Made by a program: the position numbers and the translations under genes. 64,000 bases of DNA, from positions 42,747,599 to 42,811,598 of the forward strand of contig NC_089744.1 in NCBI RefSeq assembly GCF_040412425.1. The letters run 5' to 3'. Under the pieces are notes generated by a model, which made no database searches, was not told the origin of the DNA, and saw only the letters and a program-made list of their open reading frames with translations. The DNA comes from Macrobrachium rosenbergii. Its lineage: Eukaryota > Arthropoda > Malacostraca > Decapoda > Palaemonidae. Shown in pieces: positions 54,063-59,409 of this stretch (its first letter is position 1; the number at the start of each line of letters is the position of its first letter).

Positions 54063-55702
54063 TACATACAGGCAGTCCCTGTTTATTTGCGGGGGTTCTG
54101 TTCCCGACAGCATGACAATAACCGAAAATCGGCAATAATAGTGCCGATCCCTGGTTATTGGCGCATTTTATGATTAGGGGGCTGTAATGAATAAGCAATT
54201 TAACAATGAGACAAACATATTTTTTAGATAAAACATAACAGTCATACTGGGTATGTCTCCCTCCCATATTTGTTCTCATATGATCCCTAGTAGAGAACAA
54301 CAGAAGAGTACAGATGGAGAGTGGCAGTAGGAGCCCAGAGAGATGGAACAGGTGTGTTCTTTTCAGGTTAATGGTGCACTTGGGACTAGTTCTGCGTGGA
54401 ATAAAGGATTTCGAAATTAATGGATTTGAATTAAAAAAATTTTATGTTGGATTTTAAAGTATAAGTATCTTCCACGTCATTGATGCAAAATGTAGATGTG
54501 TTAATCCTTTAAATGCTTTCATGCTTTGTAGAGATGTGTTTCCCAGCTTGGGATTGGAGGTGAAGGTGTCAAGTATAATTACTAAGCTCTTGATATTCTA
54601 TTCCAACAGGCTCTTACTTTGTCAATTGGAGACTTAGTACAACTATTCTTTGGACGGGCAACAACAGTGAATCAACTTCGCGCACCTTTGCAAGAATTTG
54701 TGAGAGAGCGGGCTCTACGGGGCAATCAACCCACTGAAGAGAACCTAGATAGGGTCATTGACAATGTTATCAGAGATCTCCATCCCTTCCTAGTCTTGAC
54801 AGCTGTAAGTAATTGGATGTTTCACTTTTGTGTAGTTCGTTAGTTTGCTAAAATTATTGTTTTTTAAGTCACTGGTGTTGCTGATATTTCAAGATCTTAT
54901 TTTGCTTTTTTTAGTTTTCTGTAAAAGAAAACTATTGTGCCGGCTCTCTCTGTCCGTCCTCTCTTTTGTCTGTCTGCCCTCAGTTCTTAAAAACTAGTGA
55001 GGCTAGAGGGCTGCAAATTGGTATGTTGATCATCCACCCTTAAATCATCAAACATACCAAATTGCAGACACTAGCTTCAGTAGTTTGTATTTTATTTAAG
55101 GTAAAAGTTAGCCATAATCATGCTTCTGGTAGCGATATAGGATAGGCCAGCACCAGGCCATTGTTAAAGTTTTATGGGCCACAGCTCTTACAGCATTATA
55201 CTGAGACCACTGAAAGACAGATCAGTTTTCGGTGGCCTTGATTATATGCTGTAGCAGCTGTACAGAAAACTCAATTGCACCAAAAAAAAAAACTTTGGCG
55301 CATTTTTTAATTGTTTTTCCTAGTTATACTTATATTTGTAAATAACTGAATAATCTTACTTAGTACAGCTTATGTTGGCTTACTTTTATTTTATAGTAAT
55401 ATTGTTGGTTATAGTTATGGTTTGTCCTACACAAAGGAAAGTCAAGTGTTATGAATATTTTCACCTTTTTGGAATTTATTTTTCCCACACTAGCTGTTGT
55501 GGTTTTTTTTTTTTTTTTTTTTTTTTCTCTCATTATTGTGAGTTTTATATTGTTTATCTCATACAGTGTATTAATTGTATTTGTTTTTCTTTTCTTAATT
55601 AGGGTGATGCTCAAGTTCATGAAGGTATTGATTATGTCAATACAGTACATAACCTTGTGCGCCATCGTCTACATGACATCTTTAATCTGGTCCTCAATCA
55701 TA
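19476..55702 (+). CDS. BAG6: BAG6 (Scythe/BAT3) gene, partial, eight exons
   Basis: Exons: 19476-19887, 20068-20308, 23800-23968, 39309-39362, 39812-40063, 40786-40947, 54610-54804 and 55603-55702. All introns are GT-AG and all phases agree, giving about 528 residues plus one base. The product is Ser/Thr-rich at first, then carries conserved blocks (MNQFDPFLPCQSHH; ALTLSIGDLVQLFFG) that I recognise as BAG6. BAG6 is a ubiquitin-like chaperone that holds hydrophobic tail-anchored and mislocalised proteins with the TRC35/UBL4A partners and passes them to the ER or the proteasome. The ubiquitin-like N-terminus and the BAG-like C-terminus are not in the window. Recognition is from memory, so the family is fairly but not fully certain. 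Confidence 0.75.
20068..20308 (+). CDS. BAG6: BAG6 exon (PPELIRNLV segment)
   Basis: The acceptor is ctgcag|gag and the donor ag|gtaatt. It completes the Gly codon of the previous exon, reads PPELIRNLVTSITNQLGVHL, then a Ser/Thr-rich linker and GVQRGRPGRN. It leaves in phase 2. No upstream in-frame stop interrupts it, although a simple ORF search splits it because there is no internal Met. Confidence 0.8.
20309..20999 (+). other. BAG6 intron, first part
   Basis: AT-rich, with no coding or repeat that I can name. Confidence 0.6.
21000..23398 (+). mobile_element. Decayed DIRS remnant G, right end recognisable
   Basis: Only the end is firm: about 22800-23068 resembles the 3' noncoding layout of copy C (catatccc/ccaccat then gtggtagtcagc before the hairpin). 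Then a hairpin arm at 23073-23148 is repeated in inverse complement at 23328-23393 (acttactgttaaagt against actttaacagtaggtaa). That is the internal complementary region plus terminus layout of the other DIRS copies but with unrelated primary sequence, so it is a third family. The body (21000-22800) shows no readable domain, and its left limit is arbitrary. Confidence 0.5.
21426..21597. repeat. Tandem duplication, two units of about 86 bp
   Basis: The unit beginning attccttgaggtcctgtttg and ending in ctcaggccttcactta is present twice in tandem with few changes, apparently a single local duplication. Confidence 0.88.
23800..23968 (+). CDS. BAG6: BAG6 exon (FDPFLPC segment)
   Basis: The acceptor is cttccacag|t and the donor cag|gtaggc. 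It completes a Ser codon (ag+t) and ends in phase 0. It encodes TRVTHRPHVHVTPLNVPG, MNQFDPFLPCQSHH and a basic RPRRRHH run. The F-D-P-F-L-P-C block is a strong point for BAG6. Confidence 0.82.
23969..27329 (+). other. BAG6 intron, start of a 15.3-kb intron
   Basis: No exon is seen. At 24860-25140 a short stretch faintly resembles LINE sequence (IEYLGAVTS) but is too short to call. The remaining ORFs lack family features. A short GA-rich tract lies at 24673-24695. Confidence 0.55.
27330..28025 (+). mobile_element. Decayed DIRS remnant F (RT and RNase H pieces)
   Basis: Translated pieces line up with the RT and RNase H of the other copies in the correct order: a V-G-Y-R-A-S block (about 27390), LIIDLSQLNEFFS (about 27620), a LNDAYFQAPMH motif A with the second Asp kept (about 27716-27750), and a GHVFXSRTLCLS-like block. 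PVFSDALTLGSGVH at 27949-27990 corresponds to the RNase H S-D-A-S start. Many frameshifts; gag, recombinase and termini are not identifiable. Confidence 0.68.
28026..30625 (+). other. BAG6 intron with a long CT microsatellite
   Basis: AT-rich and without coding support. It includes the (CT)n at 28731-28805 and an imperfect duplication at 29588-29722 (gacatttataatagttct and tctgctgt repeated about 80 bp apart). Confidence 0.6.
28731..28805. repeat. (CT)n microsatellite
   Basis: About 37 uninterrupted CT units. Confidence 0.98.
30626..30800 (+). repeat. Left inverted terminal repeat, DIRS copy D
   Basis: Inverse complement of 37050-37221: aacaaacctg, gtcttaacatt, ctggaaccagtaaaaa, gcaaggaactggtggcatct and gtgacgtatcagtt are shared. 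Confidence 0.9.
30883..33140 (+). pseudogene. DIRS gag-like ORF, copy D (broken)
   Basis: The start ATG at 30883 gives MDTQNPAASS, then a Cys/His module (CLGVGG, PHSTC, NVC, PCSKF, SWSVDQW) with the same H-x-x-C and C...W...W ending as in other copies. Ser/Arg-rich stretches follow (HSRRRMRRLGRNSS, 32090-32140), then FELPCSSHADSVLRHVNSLI and VTKITSCAAAGSSVDETAF in later frames. Frame changes fall near 31425, 31800, 32400, 32860 and 33000. Confidence 0.7.
33140..34330 (+). pseudogene. DIRS reverse transcriptase, copy D
   Basis: An open frame of 317 codons (32979-33932) includes WVVDVLRVGYLLPFDF, RIFLVPKASSDWRAVIDLS and motif A as LTIDLKDAYC, with both Asp residues. Motif C is YLDNW near 34015 instead of YLDDW, a single Asp-to-Asn change at a metal-binding residue. 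LGIVVNLEKSNIIPSQRIMYLG follows after a stop. The copy D RT is therefore close to intact except for the motif C change, one frameshift near 33840-33900 and stops near 34085-34105. Confidence 0.85.
34340..34985 (+). pseudogene. DIRS RNase H, copy D
   Basis: LLLFSDASSEGWGG gives the first Asp, LHINVLELEAAFLAL the Glu (adjacent frame), VLMSDNTTIVAYVNKQGS the second Asp and HIPGKSNVVTDKLSQ the last Asp. The last two lie in an open frame of 205 codons starting at 34730. A frameshift separates the first half near 34610. Confidence 0.83.
34986..35250 (+). pseudogene. Dam-like methyltransferase segment of DIRS, copy D
   Basis: MWGRPVIDLSATRFNRKLEV, YCSVIPDTFAVVEDTLQHPW and YTFPPFCLI are read in one frame and LIAQLWPQAEWFLDLLSVL in the next. 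The N-x-K-L and F-P-P-F positions match the Dam-type layout. As in copy B the residue before P-P-F is Phe, so the family may have lost or changed activity before these copies arose. Confidence 0.58.
35330..36400 (+). pseudogene. DIRS tyrosine recombinase, copy D, Arg-to-Lys in box I
   Basis: KTIKYLLRVRGFSRRTVSQM and KWSVYCDWCRRRG form the core-binding half (35350-35510). A stop follows at 35526. The catalytic-domain frame at 35623-36070 reads ALASSKKVGELHG where copies A, B and C have A-K-R-V-(S/G)-E-L, so the box I Arg is Lys. The frame then stops at 36070. The H-x-x-R region reads ARAPDV and a stop at about 36200-36212, then SSLAFKKNLSVHKIL and FYLKDI. Confidence 0.8.
36840..37049 (+). mobile_element. 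Internal complementary region, DIRS copy D
   Basis: gtaagaccccaggtttgttt (about 36911) and aataacaaacctgcagtctt (about 36981) form an inverted pair around an AT-rich centre, and both resemble the outer ends of the element. This mirrors the internal complementary regions of copies B and C in layout, not in sequence. Confidence 0.72.
37050..37221 (+). repeat. Right inverted terminal repeat, DIRS copy D
   Basis: Inverse complement of 30626-30800; see the shared blocks there. Confidence 0.9.
37251..39308 (+). other. BAG6 intron with a long CT microsatellite
   Basis: No coding seen. A CT microsatellite lies at 37932-38006. An imperfect duplication at 38446-38632 repeats the cagat...ctggcat..gaagat...catctgaa order twice. 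The acceptor for the next exon is cttaccag at 39308. Confidence 0.6.
37932..38006. repeat. (TC)n microsatellite
   Basis: About 37 uninterrupted units. The Arg-Glu ORF on the other strand is its translation. Confidence 0.98.
39309..39362 (+). CDS. BAG6: BAG6 short exon (basic linker)
   Basis: A 54-bp exon, too short for an ORF list, between acceptor cctcttaccag and donor cgg|gtatgt. It encodes TRDGAAPPLRRRSPSASR in phase 0 at both ends, so it may be skipped or included without changing the frame. It continues the basic RPRRR character of the previous exon. The splice sites and phase are good; use as a constitutive exon is inferred. Confidence 0.68.
39812..40063 (+). CDS. BAG6: BAG6 exon (Gln/Ser-rich, LALFANLM)
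   Basis: Acceptor acttcaacag|atg and donor cag|gtcagt, phase 0 at both ends, 84 codons. It encodes a Gln/Ser-rich stretch, then NPLALFANLMAEAFSGRSAS, a second Gln-rich stretch and MSDQMFAQLVQ. The first Met here is internal to the protein, not a start. Confidence 0.8.
40786..40947 (+). CDS. BAG6: BAG6 exon (LHEFLQPF segment)
   Basis: Acceptor gggcttttag|ggt. I place the donor at gtg|gtcagt (40948), matching the donor of the previous exon and giving phase 0, which joins ...LFNTV to ALTLS... in the next exon. It encodes GVMAQVSGSI, a Gly-rich linker and SLHEFLQPFDGAMFSDADED. Reading on past the donor adds a Cys-rich tail that I regard as intronic. Confidence 0.77.
40948..42187 (+). other. BAG6 intron, start of a 13.7-kb intron
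   Basis: No coding support. It includes a perfect-looking inverted repeat at about 41101-41145 (ctgtgtattgttaac with gttaacaatacacag) and a short (GAT)n at about 41482-41502. Confidence 0.6.
42188..44412. mobile_element. TTAA-flanked (piggyBac-type) non-autonomous element, copy 1, five tandem units
   Basis: TTAA stands at both edges (42184-42187 and 44413-44416), and the element begins CCC and ends GGG (left ccctttaac, right complement cccttaaacgcc), the edge signature of piggyBac-type transposons. The interior is five diverged tandem units; the mark ataaatcgaaatattgtgct occurs at 42670, 43047, 43445, 43804 and 44181. The right end carries two near-palindromic gacgtacgatacgtcc-like motifs. 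There is no transposase frame. The superfamily is inferred from target and ends. Confidence 0.82.
42670..44330. repeat. Tandem array of ~375-bp units, copy 1
   Basis: Unit spacings are 377, 398, 359 and 377 bp. Each unit also carries gagttttagcttacaattgc and agttgaccgaaggttgaaat. Differences among units indicate age. Long T-runs (42326-42364, 43409-43432) interrupt the array. Confidence 0.9.
44417..46750 (+). other. BAG6 intron, no gene seen
   Basis: Contains one tandem duplication (45039-45190, two 75-bp units) and otherwise AT-rich sequence. ORFs here lack recognisable features. A (GAT)n-like run lies at about 46334-46350. Confidence 0.6.
45039..45190. repeat. Tandem duplication, two units of about 75 bp
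   Basis: The unit acaacccattaatcataaga through ggaaagaatgc occurs twice with only a few differences. Confidence 0.92.
46751..47870 (+). pseudogene. LINE endonuclease (partial) and linker
   Basis: An apurinic-type endonuclease nicks target DNA for priming. Seen here are ECELIAVEFESEKFLNIVIY, YRPPNTKEF, TILLSGDFNFP (the G-D-F-N motif with catalytic Asp/Asn) and, after a frameshift near 47145, VNYVKEIIVYNMSISDRNVI. The expected final S-D-H reads S-D-R, a lost catalytic His. The linker (47430-47870) is Lys-rich and has at least two stops. The frame reaches LDIDI just before TTAA at 47871. Confidence 0.78.
47875..50072. mobile_element. TTAA-flanked (piggyBac-type) non-autonomous element, copy 2, five tandem units
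   Basis: TTAA flanks both edges (47871-47874 and 50073-50076). The ends cccttaaacgcc and the complement of ggcgttcaaggg match at 11 of 12 positions. The same tandem unit mark occurs at 48347, 48726, 49107, 49466 and 49841. Removal with one TTAA rejoins the LINE reading frame without a base gained or lost. It is the same family as 42188-44412 and 3.5 kb away in the same orientation. Confidence 0.88.
48347..50000. repeat. Tandem array of ~375-bp units, copy 2
   Basis: Unit spacings are 379, 381, 359 and 375 bp, almost the same series as in copy 1, including the short 359-bp fourth interval. That shared pattern indicates both copies descend from one already-arrayed element. Confidence 0.9.
50077..51668 (+). 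pseudogene. LINE reverse transcriptase and C-terminal region
   Basis: The frame opens directly after the TTAA element with ADIMQAINEIKNGSAAGPDG, the LINE RT start. NYRPVSLTS, motif A as YLDFAKALDKVDH, GVPQGTVLAALLF and motif C as FADDTR are all present. Stops fall at 50476 and 50840, and the last part (50928-51668) reads YKTYVRSPLEYCNMIWYPH and ERLQFLKLYSLERRRECYMI. Catalytic Asp residues are intact, although the motif A Phe is Leu. Confidence 0.87.
51801..51959. other. Short spacer after the LINE
   Basis: Nothing recognisable. Confidence 0.5.
51960..52817 (-). pseudogene. Unidentified minus-strand coding remnant, proximal part
   Basis: Read on the minus strand, the stretch gives NMWAWWPYPPKWESLSLVED, an acidic VVDDDENDHEGIGSW patch, then KKKRASRLPTGLKPNNHESP and a Cys/Lys/Ile-rich part ending ISAPRCS at 52340. 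Long low-stop runs and charge patterning look like decayed protein coding. I do not recognise the family; a mobile-element protein is likely. The next upstream part is 53225-53760, with a MITE between. Confidence 0.45.
52818..53222. mobile_element. Pogo-like MITE with internal duplication
   Basis: Right end gggttgactg with TA next to it, left end gagtggacccc preceded by TA; the left half (attcgcggcttcacctattc) and the right half (gcatcccccgcaaatacc) match the MITE at 57754. A segment of about 87 bp (attattctggaaaatttgcc ... ttcatataatttt) is present twice in tandem at about 52890-53060. Confidence 0.75.
53225..53760 (-). pseudogene. Unidentified minus-strand coding remnant, distal part
   Basis: On the minus strand one frame reads YNLSVQLFSNEEINFAYTKC and KDLVPEYILQERSFEKLILP, and the next a coiled, Lys-rich stretch (LEKKLKKLRKQ) then MIKGLLYMNHSSLKHVETDI and DAIKGVHETLDSH, ending where the MITE begins. 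It appears to continue past the MITE into 51960-52817. Family unknown. It may be the gag-like or DNA-binding ORF of a mobile element. Confidence 0.45.
53985..54058. repeat. (AT)n microsatellite
   Basis: AT/TA run, with the first 15 bases imperfect. It lies directly before a MITE end that begins with TACAGGCAG. Confidence 0.95.
54069..54180 (+). mobile_element. Fragment of the MITE family seen at 16176
   Basis: Starts caggcagtccctgtttat after TA and contains ccgaaaatcggc, as in the copy at 16176-16407. The right end is not found. Confidence 0.6.
54181..54609 (+). other. End of the 13.7-kb BAG6 intron
   Basis: No element named. The acceptor region ends attctattccaacag at 54609. Confidence 0.6.
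54610..54804 (+). CDS. BAG6: BAG6 exon (LTLSIGDLVQLFFG segment)
   Basis: Acceptor ttccaacag|gct, donor gct|gtaagt, phase 0, 65 codons. It encodes ALTLSIGDLVQLFFGRATTV, an amphipathic LQEFVRERALRGNQPTEENL and VIDNVIRDLHPFLVLTA. The helix-rich, charged composition and the V-Q-L-F-F block are among the best evidence for BAG6. Confidence 0.85.
54805..55602 (+). other. BAG6 intron holding a hairpin-rich repeat
   Basis: Contains the interspersed repeat at 54914-55312 and a T-run at about 55502-55526. Acceptor tttcttaattag ends at 55602. Confidence 0.65.
54914..55312. repeat. Hairpin-rich interspersed repeat
   Basis: Three self-complementary segments: caaattggtatgttgatcat against atcatcaaacataccaaatt (about 55012-55066), gaccactga against tcggtggcc (about 55205-55240), and a terminal ttgcacc..aaaaa..ttggcgca (about 55273-55302). 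I recall this as a very common repeat in decapod sequences; that is from memory and unverified. No coding. Confidence 0.7.
55603..55702 (+). CDS. BAG6: BAG6 exon (last one seen)
   Basis: Acceptor ttaattag|ggt and donor a|gtaagt, 100 bp, leaving one base of the next codon. It encodes GDAQVHEGIDYVNTVHNLVR and HRLHDIFNLVLNH. The following exon should start in phase 1; I found none convincing before 64000. Confidence 0.82.
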
Positions 55703-56280
55703 GTAAGTTTCGAAGAATATTTGATAGTGTAAGGCCTCACTAACTGGGTATGGATTAGAATCTAGCCTTTCCAAAATGTTAGATTTTTGAAGTTTGTACT
55801 AAATATTTAAGATTGATCAGTTAGAGTCAATACCTGAAAACCCCTACTTTTGCAAAACCCATATTATATGTAGATATATATACATTAATTCACAGATATG
55901 CATTAATAGCCAATTTTTGTTATAGACATGTTTTCTATATGCCAATCATCCTAGGTGTACTGTAATTTCCATAGTGCCTCTACAAAGCTCTCCCCTGGTT
56001 TTTTGAATTGTCACTTTCCACCATTTGCCATTAGAGCATTTCAACTCAGTTAGGCTTGAATCTAAATATGACTATACCTTCCTGCAGTAGAACATCCTCT
56101 TTAGATGATGCATTCAAACTGTTACCTATTTATATGTTCTTATACAAGCCATAATTACCAGCATACATCTAACCATATAAGATGAAATAGTCCTTGCTAA
56201 GCAATATGAACAGATGGTTCTAAATCTCCTGCTATTGTGAGATTTGATGCAATATCTCCAGTTCCCTTTACCTAATATGG

Positions 56281-56504
56281 CTGGTTGTCACAGCAGAATG
56301 ATCTAGTCTTATTTGTATTTTTATTAACACTTCAACAAAATTGTAATAACTGTATCAGTTAAACCAGATCATAGAAGCTCCTGAAAATTCTGCTGGTTGT
56401 CACAGCAGAATGGTCTACAGTCTTATCTGTATTTTTGTTAACACCTCAACAAAATTGTAATAACTGTATCATTTAAACTAGATCATAGAAGCTCCTGAAA
56501 ATTA
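56281..56504. repeat. Tandem duplication, two units of 112 bp
   Basis: The unit beginning ctggttgtcacagcagaatg and ending in agctcctgaaaatt occurs twice with few changes. Confidence 0.92.
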
Positions 56505-57429
56505 CTATCCCAAAAATTCCATTGCTCAGATCATATAATCCTTCCATGAATTACACGAAGCTAGTATAAATTTAAAAATTTGGTTGATTCCTGCTTGTGT
56601 GGATGTTAGGGGCACACAAAAAACCTGAGGTCAGAAAAATAATTGTTAGTTTTTGGAATGTTTTTCAAAAGAAAGAGCCTAGCATAGATAGATAAAAAAA
56701 ATATTTCTCTAATAAGTTTCAGGTCAATTTTTTTACATCATACCTCTGTCAACCACTATGTAGCTAGCGAGCAGTGAAGTTCGTAACCAGGTCATGAAGC
56801 CTTGCCCAAGATTTTATAGCACCGTAATTACCTTTTCAACAGAGGTTTTTTTTTTTTTTAGATAGTAGTAACTAGTTAACTGAAAATGGAAGACTTGATA
56901 TTATTTCTTCATACATCGAGATTGTAAATAAGGGAATAGTGACTAGGCTGGTGCAGGCTATGGTACCTCTAGGTGGTCAAAAAATCCTACAAGAAATATA
57001 ATTTGCCTAGGAAAATGTACTGCTAGAGAATTCCATGTAATCCACAGAAATAAGAATTATTCATTTTGTCCTGATAATAAGTGCATATCAAAAAAAAAAA
57101 TAACATAACACTGTAGTCTGCAACGTATGGCACATTGGCGTAGCTTACTGAAATTACATATTCACGATTAGTCAACTTTCATTACTAAACACAAGATTTC
57201 TGTATGCACTGTAATATATTGGGTGAAATATGCAGTGTGTACGTTACAGGATCTTTTGACGATTACAATACTTCTTAAAGGAAGTAAGCTGAAATCATCT
57301 GAGCTTTGTAGATCTAGCCACTTCAATAACTTTTATGATAATTCCTGCTCTGTTTAGATATGTACCAATAATGACAGTTTTTGAAGAGGGTCTTGCAAGC
57401 TGCAGCGAATTCAACAATAAATGCAGGCG

Positions 57430-57451
57430 TAATAATAATAATAATAATAAT

Positions 57452-57485
<34 letters not shown>
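57430..57485. repeat. Compound (AAT)n(AAC)n microsatellite
   Basis: About eight AAT units then about ten AAC units. The poly-Thr/poly-Leu ORFs on both strands are its translations. Confidence 0.95.
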
Positions 57486-57486
<1 letters not shown>

Positions 57487-57753
57487 ACACCTTATGCACT
57501 GCATGTGAACTTGTGTGCATTTGTTTGCTGAATTTTTGCATAGTAGCTACCATTAGTACATTGGTATCTTCCTCCAAATGTGTGTGTGTGCACGTGTGCT
57601 GGGAATATTTTGAAGTTTTGTTACCTATATGATATGGTATATGGAAATTTACAAAATCTTTAAACCATTCAAAACCTCTTGTAAGCTACTTGAGCCAGGG
57701 TATCGTATATCATGTATTGAATAATTTAGTAAACATGCAATGCACTAGATTTA

Positions 57754-58103
57754 CAGTAAACCCCCCGTATTCGCGTTCTCACGATTCGTGGACTCACGTA
57801 TTCGCAGATATCTCTGTGGAATGTATCTACCCATTATTCGTTGAAAATTCGCCCATTCGCGGTATTTTTCACTGAGAAATATTCACTAATTACTGTATTT
57901 TCATATTTTCATGACTAAATCCACTTTTTGTGATAAAACTATTAAAATACTCGGGTATAAGCATTTTTAGAGGGTTGTTCTTGAGTTTAAATTATCAAAA
58001 TAGGTAGTTCTACGTGTTTTTAGAGGGGTTTTAAGTATTCGCGGATTTTAGCTATTCACGGGGGGTTGTGGTATGCATCCCCCGCGAATACGGAGGTTTA
58101 CTG
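57754..58103. mobile_element. Pogo-like MITE, full length, TA-flanked
   Basis: Left cagtaaaccccccgtattcg and inverse complement of the right end cagtaaacctccgtattcgc form terminal inverted repeats of about 22 bp; TA lies on both sides (57752-57753, 58104-58105). The 350-bp interior is AT-rich and lacks coding. Same family as 52818-53222. Confidence 0.88.
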
Positions 58104-58429
58104 TACTGATAAACACATTTATTAAGAGAGAGAAAATCAACAAATGAACTGAGAATATTACATTTAAATTCAGTTATTTTTGCTACATTATTAATGGCAG
58201 CGAGTCTTTTTTAGGACTGTATAGTGAAAATCATTAAATCTACATGCAGATATTCTCAGTTCATTCGTTAATTAAAATGAATTGCCCTTCCATGAGCAGT
58301 TGTCTGTCTTGTCTTCAGGTATAATCTTAATTTTTTATACAGTAATTGTCTATTTGGTTTCCAAACTGTATTCAGCTTGCCCTTTGTGTGATTTGCATTT
58401 TTTAGTCTTTTAGTAAATTCGAGGTCAAG

Positions 58430-59400
58430 TTAACCTGTACTTGATGTCATTTTTCCTAAATCTTTGAAAGATGCAACCTCATTACCCTTTCTCCATCTAA
58501 AGTTATTTTATTCCTGTATGCATATTCTGTCCTCATTACTTACGTTTATCTTAGATTTATTTTGAGTCATATCTCTCAAGATATGTGTTGCATTCTGTTA
58601 AGAAAGCTTTGTAAATCTTGTGGTTGTGCTGATGAACTGCATTATCTGCATATTCTTACAGCATGCCAGTGTTTACCACAAATTCATTTGCCAACTTCCC
58701 ATCAACATGAAATATGCATCTATTCCATTCATGGATAATTTCAAATACCTTTACATATTTATTGGGAATGCCATAGTGTCACAGGACCATCTATAATGTT
58801 GATTTGTGGATGCTGTCAATAAAACCTGTACTGCATATAATTTTTTCTAATTCTTTGAAAGATTCAACTTCAGATCCTTTCTCCATCTGAAGTTATTTCA
58901 TTCCTGTATGCGTACTCTTTCCATATTACTTAGTTTATCTTAGATTTATTTTGAGATGTCTCTCAAGATGTATGATCCATTCTGTTAGGAAAGCTTTGCA
59001 AATCTTGTGGTGTTGTGCTGATGAAAACTACATTATCTGCATGTTTTTATAGCATGCCCCTGTTTACTGCAAATTTATTTGCCAACTTCCCATCAACATG
59101 AAGTATGCATCTATTTCATTCATGTATAATTTCAGTTATTTTTACATATTTAAGGAAATGCCATAATGTTGCAGGACCATCTATAAATAATTTCAGTTAT
59201 TTTTACATATTTAATGGAAATGCCGTAGTGTTGCAAGACCATCTATAATGTTGATTTGTGGATGCTGTCAAATGCCAGCTTAAAATAAACTGAAGGGAAT
59301 TTTTAATTTCCATGTGCTGTTGCACAACATCTCTACACATTTGATATATGCAACTCCTACCTTTTCTAAAACTGGTTTGTTCATCTTTTTTGTTCATCTA
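58430..59400 (-). pseudogene. Minus-strand LINE RT fragment (RTE-like), internally duplicated
   Basis: On the minus strand, EQTSFRKGRSCIYQM (59330-59385) resembles the E-Q-x-G-F-R-x-G-R-S-C block of LINE RT; farther along, WNRCIFHVDGKLANEF and EYADNAVHQHNHK resemble later RT motifs (the A-D-D reads A-D-N). A 391-bp segment is present twice (from 58462 and 58853), and a further 60-bp repeat lies near 59150-59240. Heavily decayed. RTE-like affinity is tentative. Confidence 0.65.
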
Positions 59401-59409
59401 TGAAGCCTT

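Larger units (their letters stand above)
55703..57753 (+). other. Downstream BAG6 intron, no gene seen
   Basis: AT-rich. It holds a tandem duplication at 56281-56504 and a trinucleotide (AAT/AAC)n at about 57430-57485. No exon candidates with a good acceptor and frame were found. Confidence 0.55.

Noticed and set aside
57295..57632. Poly-Leu, poly-Val and poly-Thr ORFs
   Set aside because: Frames of the AAT/AAC microsatellite.
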